The notes: a model not told the origin generated them from the letters alone. A stretch of DNA of 64,000 nucleotides from JBQTKD01 sp052386455 (GCA_052386455.1 JBQTKD010000003.1:1-64000), one strand, 5' to 3'; counted from the stretch's first letter, positions 16,220 through 24,876 are shown. Numbers and translations are program-made.

Positions 16220-17415
16220 ATCCCTTCGCCGCTGTCCGTCCCGACGAGCGGGCCCGGGCCTACACGGCACTGGCCGAGTCCGGGCCGGTGCACAAGCTGC
16301 CGGTGCCGGGTCTCGGCACCGGGTGGCTGGTGACCGACCATGCCGGCGTCCGAGAAGCGCTGACCGACTCCCGGCTCGTCCGCGCGTCCTCGCCCGTCCG
16401 AATGCGGACCGAACGGCTGTGTCCCGAGCTGGCGCCGGCCGTCTACAGCAGCATGCTGCATGCCGCGGGCGCGGAGCACACGCGGCTGCGCAAGCTCGTC
16501 GCCGCCGCTTTCACCCGTCGTCGCGTGGAGCAGTTGGCGCCGGACGTCGCAGCGATCGCGCAGGGGTTGCTCGACGACCTTGCTCGGCGCCCGCCCGGAA
16601 CCGTCGTCGATCTGGTCGAGTCCTACGCGCTGCCGTTGCCGATGACCGTGATCTGCGAGTTGATCGGGTTGCCGCAGGAGGACCGCGACGAGTTTCGCCG
16701 GTTCAACGAAGTGTTCGGTGGTCCGGGTGCGTTCGTCGAGGACTCCGACGACGAGTTCGTCGCGTCGGTACGCGGACTGGCAGACATGCTGCGCCGGCTC
16801 GTGGCTGCGCGGCGCGAGCAGCCGACCGAGGACCTCACCAGCGGACTGCTCGCCGTGCGTCAGGAGAGGGACAGCCTCTCCGAAGACGAGCTGACCTCGA
16901 TGCTCTGGCTGCTCGTCACCGCTGGGCACGTGACGACGGTGAACTTGATCGCCAGCGCGATGTGGCTGCTGTTCGCGCACCCGGAGCACTTGGCGCGGGT
17001 ACGGCGCGAGCCGAACCTGATCGACGGCGTCGTCGAAGAGTCGCTGCGGTTGGCGGGGCCGGCGCAGGTCGCTTTGCCGTTGCGTGCGGCGGCCCCGGTC
17101 GAGGTCGCCGGGACCGCGATCCCGGCCGGCGGCGTGGTGATCCCGGCACTCATGGCGGCCAACCGATGCCCCGTTCGGCATGCCAGTCCAGACGTCTTCG
17201 ATCCGGAGCGCGAGCCCAACGCACACCTGGCCTTCGGACACGGCATTCACCACTGTCTCGGCGCACCGTTGGCCCGGCTGGAGGCCCGGATCGCGCTCGA
17301 ACGTCTCCTCGACCGCTTCCCGCGGATCGAGCCTGCGGTCCCGCTCGATCAGCTCACCCTCGTCCCCGGCACGTTCCTCCATGGGCTCCGGTCGCTGCCG
17401 TTGCGGTTCGTCTAA
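16216..17415 (+). CDS. Cytochrome P450
   Basis: 399-aa soluble bacterial P450. Heme loop FGHGIHHCLG with the thiolate ligand at Cys347; ExxR motif in EESLR; I-helix AGHVTT; ANRCP and the FDPEREPNAHLAFG meander are present. The acidic residue that normally precedes the catalytic Thr of the I-helix (AGxE/DTT) is Val239 here, which would alter proton delivery. No ferredoxin or reductase gene is nearby. The ATG overlaps the stop of the 60-aa gene, under SARP-like promoter C. It probably performs an oxidative tailoring step; substrate unknown. Confidence 0.93.
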   Translation: MNPFAAVRPDERARAYTALAESGPVHKLPVPGLGTGWLVTDHAGVREALTDSRLVRASSPVRMRTERLCPELAPAVYSSMLHAAGAEHTRLRKLVAAAFTRRRVEQLAPDVAAIAQGLLDDLARRPPGTVVDLVESYALPLPMTVICELIGLPQEDRDEFRRFNEVFGGPGAFVEDSDDEFVASVRGLADMLRRLVAARREQPTEDLTSGLLAVRQERDSLSEDELTSMLWLLVTAGHVTTVNLIASAMWLLFAHPEHLARVRREPNLIDGVVEESLRLAGPAQVALPLRAAAPVEVAGTAIPAGGVVIPALMAANRCPVRHASPDVFDPEREPNAHLAFGHGIHHCLGAPLARLEARIALERLLDRFPRIEPAVPLDQLTLVPGTFLHGLRSLPLRFV

Positions 17416-17476
17416 CGGCCCCGCCCTGCGGCGTCAAGAGACCGTTGCATACGACAGGCGCACTGGTCGTTCGCGC

Positions 17477-17524
17477 GCCCGGTTTGTCCCGGTCTGTGGA
17501 GCCGTTTCGGCCGACAGGCTTGCA
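17477..17524 (+). repeat. 48-bp dispersed repeat, copy 1
   Basis: A 48-bp block starting GCCCGGTTTGTCCCGGTCTG recurs on the opposite strand at 41392-41439 with roughly 80% identity by eye. Both copies are intergenic, here between the P450 and helicase genes. Nothing else recognisable lies in the 17416-17552 gap apart from a -10-like TAGTCT at 17541. Confidence 0.55.
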
Positions 17525-17552
17525 GGTTTCGCCCACGGCGTAGTCTGCGCCG

Positions 17553-19631
17553 ATGCCCTCGTCGAAGTCCGTCCGCGATCTGCTGGCCGCGGCCGTCGGC
17601 GAGCTTGGCGGTGCGCAGCGGCCGGGCCAGGTGCAGATGGCCGAGGCCGTGGCCGCCTCGATGCGCACCGGCGAGCACCTGCTCGTCCAGGCGGGCACCG
17701 GCACCGGCAAGTCCCTGGCGTATCTGGTGAACGCGATCCTGCATCGCCGGCCGGTGGTGATCTCGACGGCGACACTCGCGCTCCAGGCGCAGCTGATCCG
17801 GCGAGATCTGCCGCGGCTCGTCGAGGTCGCGACGCCCGTGCTCGGACGCACGCCGACGTTCGCGATCCTCAAGGGCCGCAACAACTACGCGTGCCTGCAT
17901 CGCATCGGCGACGGCGCTCCGACGCAGGACGGCGACGGGCTTTTCGACGTCGCCGCGGCGCAGGCACCCACGAGTCCGCTCGGCAAGGAGGTCCTGCGCG
18001 CACGCGAGTGGGCGGGCGAAACCGAGACGGGCGACCGGGACGACCTGCTGCCCGGCGTCAGCGACCGGGCCTGGGCGCAGATCTCCGTCGGATCGCGCGA
18101 GTGCCTCGGCGCCGCGAAGTGCCCGAGCGGCCCGGACTGCTTCGCCGAACGGGCTCGGCTGCTCGCTGCCGAGGCGGACGTCGTCGTCACCAACCATGCG
18201 CTGCTCGCCATCGACGCGATCGAGAACATCCCCGTGCTGCCCGAGCACGGCGTGGTCGTGGTCGACGAGGCCCACGAGCTCGTCGACCGGGTGTCCGCCG
18301 TGGCCACCGCCGAGCTGAGCACGGGCATCGTCGAGCGCGCGGTGCGGGTGTGTACCAAGGTGGGGGAGCAGCGCGCGGTCGACATCCTCGCCGGCGTCGG
18401 CGAGGGCCTCGGCGCCACGATGGACGCGGTGCCTCCCGGACCGCTCGAGCCAGTCCCGCCCCTGCTGGCCGCCGAACTTGCGGCGCTGCGCGAAGCCGCC
18501 CGCGGCGTGCTCACGACGATCTCGACGAACAAGGACGACGACCCCGGCGAGGCGCTGGCCAAACGGATCGCGCGGACCGCCTGCGACGAGCTCATGGACG
18601 TCGCCAACCGGCTGGCGACCCCGAGCGAGTACGACGTGGCTTGGCTCTCGCTCGAGGACCGGCGCGGTCGGGTGCTGCGGGTCGCACCGCTGTCGGTGTC
18701 CGGACTGCTCCGCGAAGCGCTGTTCGGGACGCGCACGGTCGTGCTGACCTCCGCGACCCTGGCCGTCGGCGGCAACTTCGAGATCGCCGCGCGCAGCGTC
18801 GGGCTCAGCGCGGCCGACAACCTCGACGCCCGCCCGCCCACGCCCGAGCCGGCTGCCGACGAGGACTTCGAGCCCGACACCGAATCGTCGGGAGAGGGCA
18901 CCGACGACGAGGAAAAGCCTCCGCCCGCCTGGCGCGGGCTCGACGTCGGCTCGCCGTTCGACTATCCGAAGCAGGGGATTCTCTACATCGCGCGCCACCT
19001 GCCTCCGCCCGGTCGAGACGGCCTGTCGCCCGCCGCGGCCGCCGAGTTGATCGAGCTGGTGACGGCGTCGGGCGGCCGCACACTTGGGCTGTTCTCGTCG
19101 CGCCGTGCGGCCGAGGCGGCTGCCGCGGAGGTGCGTACCCGGGTGCCGCATCCCGTGCTGTGCCAGGGCGATGGAACCCTGGCGGAACTCGTCGCGCGGT
19201 TCGGCGAGGAACCGGAGGTATCCCTTTTCGGCACGCTCTCGCTGTGGCAGGGCATCGACGTACCGGGCGACTCCTGCCAACTCGTCGTCATCGACCGCAT
19301 CCCGTTTCCGCGGCCGGACGACCCCCTCGCCTCCGCGCGGGCGCGCGCCGCCGACCGCGCAGGCGGCAATGGGTTCATGTCGGTGTACGCGGCGAGCGCT
19401 GCGGTCAAGATGGCGCAGGGCGCCGGCCGGCTCATCCGCTCGGCTTCCGACCGCGGAGTGGTGGCCGTGCTCGACCCGCGCCTGGCGACCGCGCGGTACG
19501 GCCGGTTTCTCACCGCCTCGCTGCCGGACTTCTGGGCCACGACAGACCCGCAGGTCGCCCGCAACGCCCTGGAACGACTGGCGGCGGCCGCCCGCAGTGA
19601 CATTTCGAAGCGCGCAACCGCCGCCGAGTAG
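17553..19631 (+). CDS. DinG/XPD-family Fe-S DNA helicase
   Basis: 692-aa superfamily 2 helicase. Motif I is AGTGTGKSLAYL and motif II is VVDEAHEL; an Fe-S cluster domain is marked by four Cys (NNYACLHR, SRECLGAAKCPSGPDCF). The C-terminal half has SATLAVGGNFE, LFSSRRAAE, GTLSLWQGIDVPG and AQGAGRLIRS. This is the DinG-like helicase common in actinobacteria, acting on forked DNA or R-loops during repair. TAGTCT at 17541 lies 12 nt before the ATG, indicating a leaderless transcript. It converges on lexA with an 11-bp gap. An acidic linker (DEDFEPDTESSGEGTDDEE) is an unusual insertion. Confidence 0.9.
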   Translation: MPSSKSVRDLLAAAVGELGGAQRPGQVQMAEAVAASMRTGEHLLVQAGTGTGKSLAYLVNAILHRRPVVISTATLALQAQLIRRDLPRLVEVATPVLGRTPTFAILKGRNNYACLHRIGDGAPTQDGDGLFDVAAAQAPTSPLGKEVLRAREWAGETETGDRDDLLPGVSDRAWAQISVGSRECLGAAKCPSGPDCFAERARLLAAEADVVVTNHALLAIDAIENIPVLPEHGVVVVDEAHELVDRVSAVATAELSTGIVERAVRVCTKVGEQRAVDILAGVGEGLGATMDAVPPGPLEPVPPLLAAELAALREAARGVLTTISTNKDDDPGEALAKRIARTACDELMDVANRLATPSEYDVAWLSLEDRRGRVLRVAPLSVSGLLREALFGTRTVVLTSATLAVGGNFEIAARSVGLSAADNLDARPPTPEPAADEDFEPDTESSGEGTDDEEKPPPAWRGLDVGSPFDYPKQGILYIARHLPPPGRDGLSPAAAAELIELVTASGGRTLGLFSSRRAAEAAAAEVRTRVPHPVLCQGDGTLAELVARFGEEPEVSLFGTLSLWQGIDVPGDSCQLVVIDRIPFPRPDDPLASARARAADRAGGNGFMSVYAASAAVKMAQGAGRLIRSASDRGVVAVLDPRLATARYGRFLTASLPDFWATTDPQVARNALERLAAAARSDISKRATAAE

Positions 19632-19642
19632 CCGATCAGCCG

Positions 19643-20374
19643 TTAGACCTTGCGCAGGACGCTGACGACCTTTCCGAGGATGGTGGCCATCTCGCCGGGG
19701 ATCGGTTCGTAGGCGTCGTTGTGGGGCAGGAGCCAGATGCGCCCGTAGCGGCGCTTGAAGGTCTTCACCGTGGCCTCGCCGTCCAGCATCGCCGCCACGA
19801 TCTCGCCGTTCTCCGCCGTGTTCTGCTGACGGACGACCACCCAGTCGCCATCGCAGATGGCCGCGTCGACCATCGAGTCGCCGACGACCTTGAGCAGGAA
19901 CAGCGCGCCGTCCCCCACGAGCTCGCGGGGGAGCGGGAACACGCTCTCCACCGCCTGCTCGGCGAGGATCGGACCGCCCGCGGCGATGCGACCGACCACG
20001 GGCACGAAGGCCGGGGTGGGACGGGCGGAGCGGAACTCCTCCTCGTCGTACGAGCGCGACGCGCTCGGCTCCACGCCCTCGGGGAAGCGCACGTCCACCG
20101 CACGCGGCCGGTTCGGGTCCCGGCGCAGGTAGCCCTTTTTCTCCAGCGTGGTGAGCTGGTGGGCGACCGAGGACGTGGACGTCAGGCCCACGGCGTCCCC
20201 GATTTCCCGCATGGACGGCGGGTACCCGCGCTGCTCCACCGAGTCCCGGATCACCTCGAGCACCTTGCGCTGCCTGGCGGTGAGTCCGTTCGCGTCCGGC
20301 GGACCGTCCGGGAGCTCGCCCACCTCGGCGAGATCTTCGGACTCTCCGCCGGCCTTGCCCGTGCGCCTGGCCAC
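19643..20374 (-). CDS. lexA: LexA repressor / S24 protease
   Basis: SOS master repressor, 243 aa from GTG 20374 (RBS GAGGGAGG; a GTG seven codons upstream is possible). The N-terminal winged helix is LTARQRKVLEVIRDSVEQRG ... GLTSTSSVAHQLTTLEKKGY. The C-terminal protease has the Ala-Gly cleavage site GRIAAGG, the catalytic Ser in VGDSMVDAAI and the Lys in EATVKTFKRR. RecA filaments trigger autocleavage. Two SOS-box-like palindromes lie in the divergent region with the LysM gene, implying autoregulation. Confidence 0.97.
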   Translation of the reverse strand: MARRTGKAGGESEDLAEVGELPDGPPDANGLTARQRKVLEVIRDSVEQRGYPPSMREIGDAVGLTSTSSVAHQLTTLEKKGYLRRDPNRPRAVDVRFPEGVEPSASRSYDEEEFRSARPTPAFVPVVGRIAAGGPILAEQAVESVFPLPRELVGDGALFLLKVVGDSMVDAAICDGDWVVVRQQNTAENGEIVAAMLDGEATVKTFKRRYGRIWLLPHNDAYEPIPGEMATILGKVVSVLRKV

Positions 20375-20436
20375 CGCTGCCTCCCTCTCGACCACCCGTT
20401 GTCGTCACCGACAGTAGCGGGCCGCGACACGACAAT

Positions 20437-20450
20437 CAAACAAATGTTCG
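20437..20450. promoter_or_regulatory. LexA (SOS) box 1
   Basis: CAAACAAATGTTCG resembles the Gram-positive SOS box CGAACRNRYGTTYG with one mismatch in the left arm. It is 63 bp upstream of the lexA start, so it probably autoregulates lexA. Confidence 0.65.
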
Positions 20451-20506
20451 AGTGGTTCTCGAAACTGTCGGACCCCTCCGCTACAAATGTCCTCATCGAA
20501 AAGGGT

Positions 20507-20520
20507 CGAATAAACGTTCG
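20507..20520. promoter_or_regulatory. LexA (SOS) box 2
   Basis: CGAATAAACGTTCG is a second SOS-box-like palindrome, 47 bp before the LysM gene and immediately followed by GAACGAG. It probably places the LysM gene under LexA control. Confidence 0.65.
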
Positions 20521-20566
20521 AACGAGCGGGGTCACGAGGACCCCGCGATCCGCCCAGGAGGCACAC

Positions 20567-21028
20567 GTGAGCACTGGCACCGTGATCGACCGCACCGGCC
20601 GTCTCCCGCACCCCGCCGGCCGCGCCCTGCGCCCCGCCGCCCCGCCCCAGTTGCGCCTGGTGCCCGCGTTCGTCGAGCCCGAGCGGGAGGCGCCGGCGCC
20701 CGAGGGCCTGCTGTCCATGCTTCCCGCGCGAGCCGCCGAGCCGGTGCTTCGTCTCACCCCGCGCGGCCGTGGGATCGCGGTGCTGGTGCTGCTCGCCGCA
20801 ATCTTCTGCCTGGGCATGGCCTTCGGCTCCTCCGCCAACGGCGCGGACTCCGTGGCGGGCTCCGGGAGCCACGCCAGCGTGGTGGTGCAGCCCGGCCAGA
20901 CCATGTGGGGAATCGCCCGCGCCGCAGCCCCGGACCGGGATCCCCGGGTTGTCGTCTCCGAGATCCGGGAGCTGAACGGGATCCCCACCACGGAGATCTC
21001 CGCGGGCCAGGTCTTGCTACTGCCGTGA
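20567..21028 (+). CDS. LysM-domain membrane protein next to lexA (SOS cell-division inhibitor type)
   Basis: 153-aa protein. After a ~70-aa Pro-rich cytoplasmic part comes one membrane span (GIAVLVLLAAIFCLGMAFGS) and a C-terminal extracytoplasmic LysM domain (ASVVVQPGQTMWGIARAAAP ... ISAGQVLLLP). Genes of this kind beside lexA include YneA, DivS and mycobacterial Rv2719c, which block division during SOS. GTG 20567 has AGGAGG 5 nt upstream. The SOS box at 20507 supports LexA control. The lexA-LysM-nrdR order is conserved in actinobacteria. Confidence 0.82.
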   Translation: MSTGTVIDRTGRLPHPAGRALRPAAPPQLRLVPAFVEPEREAPAPEGLLSMLPARAAEPVLRLTPRGRGIAVLVLLAAIFCLGMAFGSSANGADSVAGSGSHASVVVQPGQTMWGIARAAAPDRDPRVVVSEIRELNGIPTTEISAGQVLLLP

Positions 21029-21207
21029 CGGATGGGATTGACGACACGCCCGGCCCGGCGGTGAGACACGCCGGGGCCTGCGCCCCGGGAATCTTCGTGA
21101 CGTGCCCGTGACCTGCGGATCTGTGGCCCGGGCCACAATCGCCGAGATTTGCTCGGGGTGCTCGCCTTGCGTGTAGAGGGGCCGACGTCCTACGGTTCCC
21201 ACATCTA

Positions 21208-21267
21208 GTAGTTACACCGCTGTAAGTCGCCCACAGGTTGTGCACCGATTGTCCGCAGGTCGTGCAC
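21208..21267 (+). promoter_or_regulatory. nrdR-nrdJ upstream control region
   Basis: Holds an inverted repeat TTACA-CCGC-TGTAA (21212-21225) and a 12-bp direct repeat CAGGTTGTGCAC / CAGGTCGTGCAC (21234 and 21256, 22 bp apart). The decamer GTAGTTACAC at 21208 recurs at 21878, just upstream of nrdJ. NrdR operators are typically paired at helical-turn spacing, so this is a candidate. The sequences do not obviously match the textbook AT-rich NrdR box. Confidence 0.45.
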
Positions 21268-21312
21268 ATGGCCATCCACAGGCGCACCGTCGCGGAGTCG
21301 GAGGGAGTAGGC

Positions 21313-21783
21313 GTGAACTGCCCATTCTGCCGCGATGCGGACACCCGCGTCGTGGACTCCCGGACCGCCGAAGACGGCACCGCGATCCGTCGTAGGCGCC
21401 AGTGCGAGCGCTGCGAACGCCGTTTCACGACGTTCGAGACGGCCGGTCTGTGGGTGCTCAAGCGCAGTGGTGCGACCGAGGCGTTCAGCCGGGAGAAGGT
21501 CCTTGTCGGCGTCCGGAAGGCCTGCCAGGGCCGCCCGGTCAGCGAGGACGATCTCGCCCTTCTCGCCCAGCGAGTGGAGGAGTCGGTGCGGGCCGCCGGT
21601 GCTCCGGAGATCCGCGCGCACGACGTCGGTCTGGCGGTTCTCGCGCCCCTTCGCGAGCTCGACGAGGTCGCGTACCTGCGCTTCGCAAGTGTCTACCGGG
21701 GTTTCGAGTCGCTGGCCGACTTCGAGGCCGAGATCGACGCTCTGCGCGTCGAGCGGAAGGTTCCGGCCCCCGCGTCCCGCTGA
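21313..21783 (+). CDS. nrdR: Transcriptional repressor NrdR
   Basis: 156-aa ribonucleotide reductase repressor. N-terminal zinc ribbon MNCPFCRDADTRVVDSR ... RRRQCERCERRFTTFE (two CxxC pairs) followed by an ATP-cone domain (VLKRSGATEAFSREKVLVGV, ... YLRFASVYRGF). It senses ATP/dATP and represses nrd operons. GTG 21313 is chosen because all NrdR proteins begin MxCPFC; an upstream ATG at 21238 would add 25 residues. nrdJ follows after 122 bp. Confidence 0.97.
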   Translation: MNCPFCRDADTRVVDSRTAEDGTAIRRRRQCERCERRFTTFETAGLWVLKRSGATEAFSREKVLVGVRKACQGRPVSEDDLALLAQRVEESVRAAGAPEIRAHDVGLAVLAPLRELDEVAYLRFASVYRGFESLADFEAEIDALRVERKVPAPASR

Positions 21784-21905
21784 ATCCGTGCCCCTCCTGC
21801 GGGCACCGTGCGTAACCAGTCCCAAGAGAACGATTCGAGATTTCCAGCCCGCCGGTGGCATGAACCAGCCCGCCCCGGTAGTTACACAGGAGAGGAACCA
21901 AGGAC

Positions 21906-24797
21906 GTGTCGGAGAGCGTGAACGGCGGGGCGACGACGGTGGCGAACGGCAAGCACGCGGCGGACTCGGAGGCTCAGTGGCCCGCGGGTCCGCAGCGGGC
22001 CGGTGCCGCGCGCCGGGGCCTGCGGGTCAACCGCATCTACACCCGTGAAGGCGCCCACCCGTACGACCAGGTCACCTGGGAGCGGCGGGACGTCGTCATG
22101 ACCAACTGGCGCGACGGCTCGGTCATCTTCGAGCAGAAGGGCGTGGAGTTCCCGTCCACCTGGTCGGTGAACGCCGCCAACATCGTCACCACCAAGTACT
22201 TCCGCGGCGCCGTTGGCTCGCCGGACCGCGAGTGGAGCCTGCGCCAGCTGATCGACCGCGTCGTGCGCACCTACCGCGCCGCCGGCGAGCGCCACGGGTA
22301 CTTCACCGCACCGGCGGACGCCGAGGCGTTCTCCGACGAGCTCACCCACGCCCTGCTGCACCAGGTGTTCTCCTTCAACTCTCCGGTGTGGTTCAACGTC
22401 GGCACCGCCGCCCCGCAGCAGGTCTCGGCCTGCTTCATCCTGGCCGTCGACGACACGATGGACTCGATCCTGAACTGGTACCGAGAAGAGGGCCTGATCT
22501 TCAAGGGCGGCTCGGGTGCCGGCCTGAACCTCTCCCGCATCCGCTCGTCCAAGGAGCTGCTGTCCTCCGGGGGCACGGCGTCCGGCCCGGTCAGCTTCAT
22601 GCGCGGTGCGGACGCGTCGGCCGGCACCATCAAGTCCGGCGGCGCGAGCCGTCGCGCGGCGAAGATGGTCATCCTGGACGTGGACCACCCGGACGTCGCC
22701 GAGTTCATCGAGACCAAGTCCCGCGAAGAGCGCAAGATCCGTGCACTGCGCGACGCCGGGTTCGACATGGACCTCGGCGGCGTGGACATCACCAGCGTCC
22801 AGTACCAGAACGCCAACAACTCGGTCCGCGTGACCGACGAGTTCATGCGCGCCGTGGAGTCCGGTTCGGAGTTCGGGCTGCGCGCCCGTGGCACCGGCGA
22901 GGTCATCGACACCGTCGACGCTCGCGAGCTGTTCGGCAAGATGGCGCAGGCCGCGTGGGAGTGCGCGGACCCGGGCATCCAGTACGACGGCACCATCAAC
23001 GACTGGCACACCTGCCCGGAGAGCGGGCGGATCACCGCCAGCAACCCGTGCTCGGAGTACATGCACCTGGACAACTCCTCGTGCAACCTGGCCTCGCTCA
23101 ACCTGATGAAGTTCCTGCGCGAGGACGGCACGTTCGACGCCAAAACCTTCGCGAAGGTCGTCGAGCTCGTGATCACCGCGATGGACATCTCCATCTGCTT
23201 CGCCGACTTCCCGACCGAGCCGATCGGCGAGACCACCCGCGCCTTCCGCCAGCTCGGCATCGGCTACGCGAACCTCGGCGCGCTGCTGATGGCCACCGGC
23301 CACGGCTACGACTCCGAGGGCGGCCGGGTCCTCGCCGCCTCCATCACCTCGCTGATGAACGCCACCGCGTACCGCCGCTCGGCCGAACTCGCCGGCGTCG
23401 TCGGCGCATACGACGGCTACGCCCGCAACGCAGCCGCGCACACCCGCGTCATGCGCAAGCACGCCGCCGCCAACGACGCGGTTCGCTCCGTGGACGAGAT
23501 GGACCGGGAGATCCTCGAGCTGGCGACGCTCACGTGGGCCGAGTGCCTGCGCATCGGCGAGGCCAACGGCTGGCGCAACTCCCAGGCCTCGGTGCTCGCC
23601 CCCACCGGCACCATCGGTCTGATGATGGACTGCGACACCACCGGCATCGAGCCGGACCTGGCGTTGGTCAAGTTCAAGAAGTTGGTCGGCGGCGGCTCCA
23701 TGCAGATCGTCAACCAGACCGTGCCGCGCGCACTGGAGAAGCTCGGGTACCAGATCGAGCAGATCGAGGCGATCGTCGAGTTCATCGGCCAGAACGGCCA
23801 CGTCGTCGGTGCCCCGGGTCTGCGTCTGGAGCACTACGAGGTGTTCGACTGCGCGATGGGCGAGCGGGCCATCAAGCCCATGGGCCACGTCTCGATGATG
23901 GCCGCGGTCCAGCCGTTCATCTCCGGCGCGATCTCCAAGACCGTCAACATGCCGGAGTCGGCCACCGTCGAGGAGATCGCCGAGGTCTACGCCGCCGGCT
24001 GGAAGATGGGCCTCAAGGCGCTCGCCGTCTACCGCGACAACTGCAAGGTCGGCCAGCCGCTGTCGGCCGGCAGCTCGGCCAAGGCGGAGGTTGCCGCCGA
24101 GGTCGCGACGCAGATCGAGTACCGGCCTATCCGCAAGCGCCTGCCGAAGGTTCGCGACTCCAAGACGGTCTCGTTCTCCGTCGGCGGTGCCGAGGGCTAC
24201 ATGACCGCGGCGGGCTACCCGGACGGCGGCCTCGGCGAGATCTTCCTGAAGATGTCCAAGCAGGGCTCGACCCTCGCCGGAATGATGGACGCCTTCTCCA
24301 TCGCGATCTCGATCGGCCTGCAGTACGGCGTTCCGCTGGAGTCCTTCGTCACGAAGTTCACCAACATGCGCTTCGAGCCTGCGGGCATGACCGACGACCC
24401 GGACGTCCGGATGTCGGCGTCGATCATGGACTACATCTTCCGTCGCCTCGCGCTGGACTACCTCTCCGAAGACGACCGCGCCGCCCTCGGCATCTACACC
24501 GCCGAAGAGCGTGCCCGCCAGCTGGAGACCGGCTCGTACTTCGAGCAGGCGGAAGAGCCGTCGGAGACCGTCGACACCCAGGCGCTCGCCCAGTCCGCGC
24601 CGATCGAGCCGGTCGACACCACCGTCGGCGGCGCCTCGGCCACCTGGGAGACCCCCGGCTCCACGACCGAGCTGATCGAGGCTCGTCAGGGTCGCACCGC
24701 GGACGCCCCGCTGTGCCTCACCTGCGGCACGAAGATGCGCGCCGCCGGCAGCTGCTACGTCTGCGAAGGCTGCGGCAGCACGTCGGGCTGCAGCTAG
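21906..24797 (+). CDS. nrdJ: Vitamin B12-dependent (class II) ribonucleoside-diphosphate reductase
   Basis: 963-aa adenosylcobalamin-dependent RNR that makes deoxynucleotides independently of oxygen. Active-site segments seen are FSFNSPVWFNVG, SACFILAVDDTMDS, the finger-loop region ASNPCSEYMHLDNSSCNLAS and LAPTGTIGLMMDCDTTGIEP. The C-terminal tail has a Cys-rich redox/zinc motif (CLTCGTKMRAAGSCYVCEGC). GTG 21906 follows AGGAGAGG. No cobalamin riboswitch is evident in the 122-bp gap after nrdR. A strong hairpin terminator follows. Confidence 0.97.
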   Translation: MSESVNGGATTVANGKHAADSEAQWPAGPQRAGAARRGLRVNRIYTREGAHPYDQVTWERRDVVMTNWRDGSVIFEQKGVEFPSTWSVNAANIVTTKYFRGAVGSPDREWSLRQLIDRVVRTYRAAGERHGYFTAPADAEAFSDELTHALLHQVFSFNSPVWFNVGTAAPQQVSACFILAVDDTMDSILNWYREEGLIFKGGSGAGLNLSRIRSSKELLSSGGTASGPVSFMRGADASAGTIKSGGASRRAAKMVILDVDHPDVAEFIETKSREERKIRALRDAGFDMDLGGVDITSVQYQNANNSVRVTDEFMRAVESGSEFGLRARGTGEVIDTVDARELFGKMAQAAWECADPGIQYDGTINDWHTCPESGRITASNPCSEYMHLDNSSCNLASLNLMKFLREDGTFDAKTFAKVVELVITAMDISICFADFPTEPIGETTRAFRQLGIGYANLGALLMATGHGYDSEGGRVLAASITSLMNATAYRRSAELAGVVGAYDGYARNAAAHTRVMRKHAAANDAVRSVDEMDREILELATLTWAECLRIGEANGWRNSQASVLAPTGTIGLMMDCDTTGIEPDLALVKFKKLVGGGSMQIVNQTVPRALEKLGYQIEQIEAIVEFIGQNGHVVGAPGLRLEHYEVFDCAMGERAIKPMGHVSMMAAVQPFISGAISKTVNMPESATVEEIAEVYAAGWKMGLKALAVYRDNCKVGQPLSAGSSAKAEVAAEVATQIEYRPIRKRLPKVRDSKTVSFSVGGAEGYMTAAGYPDGGLGEIFLKMSKQGSTLAGMMDAFSIAISIGLQYGVPLESFVTKFTNMRFEPAGMTDDPDVRMSASIMDYIFRRLALDYLSEDDRAALGIYTAEERARQLETGSYFEQAEEPSETVDTQALAQSAPIEPVDTTVGGASATWETPGSTTELIEARQGRTADAPLCLTCGTKMRAAGSCYVCEGCGSTSGCS

Positions 24798-24811
24798 CCA
24801 CTCCGCGTCGA

Positions 24812-24840
24812 GGGCCCCGAGGCACACCGCCTCGGGGCCC
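24812..24840 (+). terminator. Intrinsic hairpin terminator after nrdJ
   Basis: Perfect 12-bp stem GGGCCCCGAGGC / GCCTCGGGGCCC with a 5-nt loop, starting 15 bp after the nrdJ stop. The T-tract is weak (TCGTGCGT), as is common in actinobacteria. Confidence 0.8.
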
Positions 24841-24876
24841 TCGTGCGTCCCTCCACCTGCCCGCTGCCTGCCCGAG

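Noticed and set aside
4069..17415. Standard RiPP cluster with the 60-68 aa proteins as precursors
   Set aside because: No radical SAM, YcaO, lanthipeptide synthetase, dedicated peptidase or transporter nearby, and the conserved motif is not followed by a clear core. Kept only as one possibility.
21784..21905. Cobalamin riboswitch before nrdJ
   Set aside because: The gap is only 122 bp and no B12-box-like sequence was seen.
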